Shown here: positions 15,815 through 19,286 of the stretch, in pieces
How positions within the stretch are numbered: the stretch's first letter is position 1
Layout: each line of letters starts with the position of its first letter
NCBI GenBank assembly: GCA_900547015.1
Contig: URFD01000016.1
Coordinates: 1-19,286 of the forward strand
Direction of reading: 5' to 3'
Source: an uncultured Oscillospiraceae bacterium
Lineage (GTDB): Bacteria; Bacillota; Clostridia; Oscillospirales; Ruminococcaceae
DNA length: 19,286 bases
Translations under genes and position numbers: made by a program
The notes under the pieces: generated by a model
The model's database searches: none
Told to the model about the DNA's origin: nothing
What the model saw: the letters and a program-made list of their open reading frames with translations, nothing else

Positions 15815-15830
15815 ATCGAAAGATATCAAT
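15815..15830 (-). promoter_or_regulatory. ArsR-type operator, copy 1
   Basis: Read on the minus strand the site is ATTGATATCTTTCGAT, matching copy 3 at 12 of 16 positions. It overlaps the predicted transcription start. A related arm, TTTCGATATAT (15790-15800), lies in the promoter spacer and is the near inverted repeat of ATAAATCGAAA (15811-15821), 10 of 11 positions. Confidence 0.6.
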
Positions 15831-15832
15831 GT

Positions 15833-15878
15833 GTTAGCCACTGGGAATGTAGTTGCATCCCGATTTTCTTTGGCTAAC
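15833..15878 (+). promoter_or_regulatory. Two-tier hairpin in the 5' leader of the arsR operon
   Basis: GTTAGCCA (15833-15840) is exactly complementary to TGGCTAAC (15871-15878). Inside, GGGAATG (15843-15849) can pair with CATCCC (15856-15861) leaving one bulged A. There is no T-run, so it is not a terminator. Its role is unknown. Confidence 0.5.
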
Positions 15879-15880
15879 CC

Positions 15881-15896
15881 ATCGATAAATATCGAT
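15881..15896 (+). promoter_or_regulatory. ArsR-type operator, copy 2
   Basis: ATCGATAAATATCGAT is a near-perfect palindrome lying between the promoter and the ribosome binding site, 14 of 16 identical to the copy ahead of the permease gene. Confidence 0.7.
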
Positions 15897-15920
15897 TCAT
15901 CATTCAACCGAGGTGATTTC

Positions 15921-17186
15921 ATGAATGATTCCTGCAGCAGACAGGTCGCCGTCTTTAAGGCTTTCTGTGATGAAAACCGCTGGAAGATTCTCGACCTGCT
16001 CACCAGCGGCGAAAAATGTGCCTGTGTTCTGCTCAACAAACTGGAAATCAGTCAATCCACCCTTTCCCATCACATGAAGATTTTGTGTGATTCCGGCATC
16101 GTGATCGGACGCAAGGAGGGAAAATGGACCCACTATTCTCTCTCCTCTCAGGGAGTCCAAGCCGCTGTAGACCTGTTACAGCCGCTTGCCTCCCCTCTTC
16201 ATGGCTCTGTCCCCTGTACCTGTACCCCATCATTACAACGAGGTGACGATTCTATGGAACAAAAAACACAGCTCTATGTCCTGACCGGCTTTCTCGGCTC
16301 CGGCAAAACCACCATCCTGCTCAAGCTGCTCGAAACGCTCAAAGATAAAAAGATCGGCATCATCCAGAATGAGTTCGGCAAGCTGAGCATCGACGGGGAT
16401 ATCCTGCGCAACGACGACATCAAGATGATCGAGCTCAACCGCGGCTCTATCTTCTGCTCCTGCCTGCGCCTTTCCTTTGTAGAGGCACTGGCTGAGATGG
16501 CATCCTACCACTTTGACTATCTCTTTGTAGAGAGCTCCGGCATCGGCGACCCCTCCAATGTTCTGGAAATCATCGAGGCAACCAAGCAGATTACCGGCGA
16601 CTGCTTTGATTATCGCGGCTCTCTTTGTCTGGTGGATGCGGTCAACTTTCTGGACCAGCTCGATGATTTAGAGTCCGTCCATCGCCAGCTCAAGCATTGT
16701 CACATGGCAGTGTTGACCAAAATTGATTTGGTGGACGCACAGCGCCTGACCGAGCTCAAGGAAAAAATTCGCCAAATCAACCCCATCTGCCGCATCGAAA
16801 CCAGCGCAAATGCCAGCCTCGACCTCTCTTTCCTCAACGAGGACCTGATGCGCTATCAGTGGGCAGAAAGCGAGGAAACCACCAACTCGGAAGAAACCAA
16901 GCCCAAAACCCTCTTCCTCAACTTTGACGGCGAGGTGTCGGCAGAAAAGCTTGAGCAATTCCTCTCTGTGGTTGCGCCGGACCTCTACCGTGCCAAAGGT
17001 TTTTTCCACCTGACCACCGGCTGGCATCAGGTCGATTTGGTCGGAAGCAGGGTGGACTGGAAACCCTGTCCGGAGCACGAGCGTTCCCAGATGGTCTTTA
17101 TTTCCAAGATTGGAACTGCCATCATCAAAAAAATCTTTGCTGCATGGGAAGAGCAGGTCGGTCTGCCGATGCAGCTGAAAAACTAA
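15921..17186 (+). CDS. ArsR-family repressor fused to a COG0523 (CobW-type) GTPase
   Basis: The ATG at 15921 follows GAGGTGA and gives 421 residues; the frame is open back to 15831, but that stretch is leader and operator. Residues 1-105 are an ArsR/SmtB winged helix: EKCACVLL (C33, C35, where ArsR has its ELCVCD metal site), SQSTLSHHMKIL (recognition helix), GKWTHYSL, and a tail with C99 and C101. From about 115 follows a complete COG0523 GTPase, the family of metal-trafficking chaperones: P-loop GFLGSGKTT (123-131), ESSGIGDP (204-211), TKID (266-269) and a CobW C-terminal domain. The family CxCC metal motif is replaced by GSIFCSC (C179, C181). An internal ATG with its own binding site at 16254 could yield the GTPase alone. 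It is cotranscribed with the thioredoxin-like gene. Confidence 0.88.
   Translation: MNDSCSRQVAVFKAFCDENRWKILDLLTSGEKCACVLLNKLEISQSTLSHHMKILCDSGIVIGRKEGKWTHYSLSSQGVQAAVDLLQPLASPLHGSVPCTCTPSLQRGDDSMEQKTQLYVLTGFLGSGKTTILLKLLETLKDKKIGIIQNEFGKLSIDGDILRNDDIKMIELNRGSIFCSCLRLSFVEALAEMASYHFDYLFVESSGIGDPSNVLEIIEATKQITGDCFDYRGSLCLVDAVNFLDQLDDLESVHRQLKHCHMAVLTKIDLVDAQRLTELKEKIRQINPICRIETSANASLDLSFLNEDLMRYQWAESEETTNSEETKPKTLFLNFDGEVSAEKLEQFLSVVAPDLYRAKGFFHLTTGWHQVDLVGSRVDWKPCPEHERSQMVFISKIGTAIIKKIFAAWEEQVGLPMQLKN
16238..16256 (+). promoter_or_regulatory. Internal ribosome binding site and ATG for the GTPase half
   Basis: GAGGTGA (16240-16246) lies 7 nt before ATG (16254-16256), exactly where a stand-alone CobW-type protein would begin (MEQKTQLYVLTGFLGSGKTT). 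The surrounding 19 bases match the start region of the ArsR half at 16 positions. A separate 310-residue GTPase may therefore be made in addition to the fusion. Confidence 0.6.
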
Positions 17187-17198
17187 GGAGGGCGCAAA

Positions 17199-17438
17199 AT
17201 GGAAATCAAGGTCATTGGCGAAGGGTGTGAAAAATGCGACACCCTGTTCAATAATACACTGGATGCGATTCTGGAATTGGGGCTGGACGCTCAGGTGGAA
17301 AAGGTGGAAGACCTCATCGAAATCGTCAAACTTGGGGTCATGACCGCTCCATCCCTGATGGTCGATGGAAAGCTCATCGTCAGTGGTCAGGTTGCTTCTA
17401 CCGAAAAGATTATCAAGCTGCTCAAAAAATACTGTTAA
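17199..17438 (+). CDS. Thioredoxin-like small redox protein (MTH895/TM0996 type)
   Basis: The ATG follows AAGGAGGG, 12 nt after the fusion stop. The 79 residues form a minimal thioredoxin fold: IKVIGEGCEKC with an active-site CxxC (C10, C13), a helix, VEKVEDLIEIVKLGVMTAPSLMVDGKLIVSG containing the cis-Pro segment TAPSLMVDG, and a final helix KIIKLLKKYC. This is the thioredoxin_3 (PF13192) family, which is frequently encoded beside ArsR regulators and DUF318/ArsP permeases. It may reduce or hand over the metal or metalloid substrate. Confidence 0.88.
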   Translation: MEIKVIGEGCEKCDTLFNNTLDAILELGLDAQVEKVEDLIEIVKLGVMTAPSLMVDGKLIVSGQVASTEKIIKLLKKYC

Positions 17439-17459
17439 ACTGCCTTTGTCCGGTTTAGC

Positions 17460-17493
17460 AAAAAAATACTGCTCCAGACGGAGCGGTATTTTT
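17460..17493 (+). terminator. Terminator between the thioredoxin-like and permease genes
   Basis: The A-rich arm AAAAATACTGCTCC pairs with GGAGCGGTATTTTT around AGAC, with the T-run as part of the stem. It separates the ArsR unit from the permease, so the permease is either made by read-through or from its own promoter. Confidence 0.82.
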
Positions 17494-17504
17494 CAAAAAG
17501 ATAT

Positions 17505-17520
17505 ATCGATAATTTTCGAT
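17505..17520 (+). promoter_or_regulatory. ArsR-type operator, copy 3
   Basis: ATCGATAATTTTCGAT, 14 of 16 identical to copy 2, lies 21 nt before the permease ATG and just after the terminator. It implies that the permease is controlled by the same repressor. No convincing -35/-10 pair was found around it. Confidence 0.62.
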
Positions 17521-17541
17521 TTCATTGCATGAGGTGTTGTT

Positions 17542-18546
17542 ATGGAAACAATTCGTACAGTCTGGTTCTTCATTCAAAATCAGATTTTGGGGATGAAATG
17601 GCTCAACCGGCTCATCCGGCAGCTGCTGGAAAAACTGGGGCTGAATACCAGCTCCCGTCTGGGCGGAGCCGTTCTCTTCTTCTTATATGATACGGTCAAA
17701 ATCCTGATTCTGCTGTCGGTGCTGATTTTCTGCATCTCCTACATCCAGAGCTTTTTCCCTCCGGAGCGCACCAAAAAAATCATTGGCAGATTCCACGGTC
17801 TGGGCGCCAACATCTTGGCAGCTCTGCTCGGAACGGTCACCCCCTTCTGCTCCTGTTCCTCCATTCCGTTGTTCATCGGGTTCACCAGTGCAGGTCTGCC
17901 GCTGGGGGTCACCTTCTCCTTCCTGATTTCCTCCCCGCTGGTCGACCTCGGCTCCCTGATTTTGCTGACGAGTGTGTTTGGCGGCAAGGTTGCTCTGGCT
18001 TATGTGGTGGTCGGTCTTGTGCTTGCCGTGATGGGGGGCACTCTGATTGAACATCTCCATCTGGACAACGAGGTCGAGGACTTTATCCGAGGTGCCAAAT
18101 CGGTTGACCTTGCCTCCCCTGAGCTGAGCACCTCTGACCGGCTGGAATATGCCCGTGACCAAGTGCTGTTCACCGTCAAAAAGGTAGCTCCTTACCTCCT
18201 TGCTGGGGTTCTGGTTGGCGCTGCTATCCACAACTTTATCCCACAGAACTTTGTCGAAGGGCTGCTGGGTGCGGACAAATGGTACTCTGTTCCCCTCGCC
18301 ACCCTCATCGGCATCCCAATGTATGCCGATATCTTTGGAACCATCCCAGTGGCTGAAAGCCTCTTTGCCAAAGGAGCAGGGCTTGGTACCATCCTTTCCT
18401 TTATGATGGGGGTCACTGTCCTGTCTCTGCCTTCCCTCATTATGCTTCGCAAGGCGGTCAAACCAAAGCTTCTGGTTATCTTCTTCGGCATCGTTACGAT
18501 TGGCATTATGCTGATTGGCTTCTCCTTCAATCTGATTCTCCTCTAA
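17542..18546 (+). CDS. Permease of the DUF318/ArsP family
   Basis: This 334-residue protein has about eight to ten membrane segments. The family hallmark TPFCSCSSIPLFIGF lies at 100-114, with the cysteines and serines thought to bind substrate, and the second half repeats the theme with LIGIPMYADIFGTIPVAESL and KGAGLGTILSFMMG. In PF03773 proteins the characterised ArsP exports trivalent organoarsenicals; other members are uncharacterised. GAGGTG precedes the ATG at 17542. The upstream operator and neighbouring ArsR, GTPase and thioredoxin genes argue for metal or metalloid efflux. The substrate is not shown by sequence. Confidence 0.88.
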   Translation: METIRTVWFFIQNQILGMKWLNRLIRQLLEKLGLNTSSRLGGAVLFFLYDTVKILILLSVLIFCISYIQSFFPPERTKKIIGRFHGLGANILAALLGTVTPFCSCSSIPLFIGFTSAGLPLGVTFSFLISSPLVDLGSLILLTSVFGGKVALAYVVVGLVLAVMGGTLIEHLHLDNEVEDFIRGAKSVDLASPELSTSDRLEYARDQVLFTVKKVAPYLLAGVLVGAAIHNFIPQNFVEGLLGADKWYSVPLATLIGIPMYADIFGTIPVAESLFAKGAGLGTILSFMMGVTVLSLPSLIMLRKAVKPKLLVIFFGIVTIGIMLIGFSFNLILL

Positions 18547-18561
18547 TCCCTGCTTCAACGA

Positions 18562-18600
18562 ACAACCCCCACAGGCAGCTGCACTGCCTGTGGGGGTTGT
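18562..18600. terminator. Long hairpin between the permease and DUF378 genes
   Basis: ACAACCCCCACAGGCAG pairs perfectly (17 bp) with 18584-18600 around CTGCA. It lies between convergent genes and probably ends both transcripts, although neither side has a good T-run. Confidence 0.8.
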
Positions 18601-18604
18601 GTTG

Positions 18605-18829
18605 TTATTGATGTCGTTCCCGGGCTGTCTCGTGGTGTACTTCGGTGTCGCGGAAGAAAAAGGAAATCGCCCACACACCTGCCAGCGCCACCAGCGTATA
18701 GATGATACGGCTGAGAATCGAAGTCTGACCGCCCAGCAGGGCCGCTACCAAATCATACTGAAAGATTCCGATGCTTCCCCAGTTGAGCGCGCCGATCACG
18801 ACCAGCGCCAGTACCAGTTTATCAAACAT
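18605..18829 (-). CDS. DUF378 small membrane protein
   Basis: Seventy-four residues from the ATG at 18829; a GTG at 18841 in frame is only 1 nt from AAGGAG and is less likely. Two membrane segments are clear: KLVLALVVIGALNWGSIGI, with the DUF378 (PF04070) signature GALNWG, and IIYTLVALAGVWAISFFF. The C-terminus is polar and charged. The function of the family is unknown. It follows the AbrB-like gene on the same strand after a 120-nt gap, and its ribosome binding site lies in a hairpin. Confidence 0.88.
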   Translation of the reverse strand: MFDKLVLALVVIGALNWGSIGIFQYDLVAALLGGQTSILSRIIYTLVALAGVWAISFFFRDTEVHHETARERHQ

Positions 18830-18840
18830 CCGATACCACA

Positions 18841-18866
18841 CTCCTTGTCTTTTTTTCGGGACAAGG
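18841..18866 (-). promoter_or_regulatory. Hairpin covering the DUF378 ribosome binding site
   Basis: On the minus strand CCTTGTC (18866-18860) pairs with GACAAGG (18849-18843) around an A-rich loop. The AAGGAG binding site (18846-18841) is therefore mostly inside the stem. Confidence 0.5.
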
Positions 18867-18949
18867 TTATTGTAAGCGGCATCGGGCGGTTCTATTCATC
18901 CGCACACCGGCATATCCTCCAGATATGGCCGGAAAAACCTGAAAGCAGA

Positions 18950-19192
18950 TTATTTTTCTGCCAGCTCCCGAATACAATTTTGGCAGACACAGTGTCCTTT
19001 AAACTCCTGCACATCCTCCTTGGAATGGCAGAACACACAGCAGGGCTCATATTTTTTCAGGATGATTTTATCGTCCTCTGTCATGATTTCCAACGAGTCC
19101 TTGATCTGAATATTCATCACTCTTCTCAGCTCGACCGGAAGAACAATTCTTCCTAATTCGTCCACTTTTCGCACAATTCCTGTCGATCTCAT
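18950..19192 (-). CDS. AbrB-family transition-state-type regulator
   Basis: The N-terminus RSTGIVRKVDELGRIVLPVE, then LRRVMNI and DSLEIMTEDDKIILKKY, is the swapped-hairpin AbrB/SpoVT DNA-binding domain (residues 1-50). The C-terminal part carries cysteine pairs, FCHS and QNC among them (C51, C52, C55, C68, C70, C73 from this start), suggesting a small zinc-binding or redox-sensitive knuckle, known from several clostridial AbrB-like proteins. The start could be this ATG or the TTG at 19198 two codons earlier; AAGGGAG lies 5 nt from the TTG and 11 nt from the ATG. The target genes are unknown. Confidence 0.9.
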   Translation of the reverse strand: MRSTGIVRKVDELGRIVLPVELRRVMNIQIKDSLEIMTEDDKIILKKYEPCCVFCHSKEDVQEFKGHCVCQNCIRELAEK

Positions 19193-19240
19193 TTTCAATT
19201 ACACTCCCTTACAAACCAAACATTCATCTCTTCCTGATTC

Positions 19241-19269
19241 ATAATATCCGATTTTACATATTGTGTCAA
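19241..19269 (-). promoter_or_regulatory. Sigma-A promoter of the AbrB-like gene
   Basis: On the minus strand TTGACA (19264-19269), a 17-nt spacer and TATTAT (19241-19246), about 50 nt before the start codon. Confidence 0.85.
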
Positions 19270-19286
19270 TCAATTTATCTGCCATT

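Noticed and set aside
18907..18932. CCGGCATATC/GATATGGCCGG hairpin between the AbrB-like and DUF378 genes
   Set aside because: It has a good stem but no T-run on the minus strand, so I cannot call it a terminator; it may be a pausing or processing site.

Overview
The window looks like chromosomal DNA from an anaerobic, moderately GC-rich member of the Clostridia, probably an Oscillospiraceae/Ruminococcaceae-type gut bacterium. The evidence is strong AGGAGG-type ribosome binding sites, TTG/GTG starts, TTGACA-17-TATAAT promoters, a Firmicutes-type L10 leader, rubrerythrin with a PerR-type regulator, Rnf-like membrane genes, and MecA-like and AbrB-like proteins. The genus is an inference. No rRNA, tRNA, CRISPR array or insertion sequence was seen.

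Layout. 1-516 is the AT-rich 3' part of an unrecognised gene, separated by a bidirectional terminator from a minus-strand aldo/keto reductase with two 4Fe-4S motifs (575-1732). rpe (2003-2659) has its own sigma-A promoter and overlaps a convergent MecA-like adaptor gene (2656-3222). At 3296-6685 is a tightly coupled Rnf-like operon in the order C-D-E-A; the positions where rnfG and rnfB normally lie are empty. It is followed by a membrane-anchored glycosyl-hydrolase-like protein (6732-7916) and a terminator. Next come the minus-strand oxidative-stress pair perR-type regulator and rubrerythrin (8200-9220), and a MATE transporter (9509-10849). rplJ-rplL (11251-12232) follows a strong promoter and a classical L10 leader with attenuator; it ends at a terminator and is not followed by rpoB. 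A YgiQ-type radical SAM protein (12420-14390), a ComEC-like exported metallo-hydrolase and a DUF3006 protein follow.

15782-18546 is a metal- or arsenic-type module. It has a promoter, two operator-like palindromes and a leader hairpin, then one ORF joining an ArsR repressor to a COG0523/CobW GTPase, then a thioredoxin-like protein. After a terminator and a third copy of the operator comes an ArsP/DUF318-type permease. The window closes with minus-strand DUF378 and AbrB-like genes.

Two loci deserve most attention. (1) The RnfCDEA set lacks RnfG and RnfB. By my eye alignment it also lacks three of the four intramembrane cysteines in RnfA/RnfE and the glycine-rich nucleotide loop of RnfC, yet its genes are intact and translationally coupled. 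This suggests a repurposed Rnf-like complex. (2) The ArsR-GTPase fusion has a linker that is a translated ribosome binding site, and its operators are shared with a separately placed permease. Family assignments rest on remembered motifs; no database search was run.
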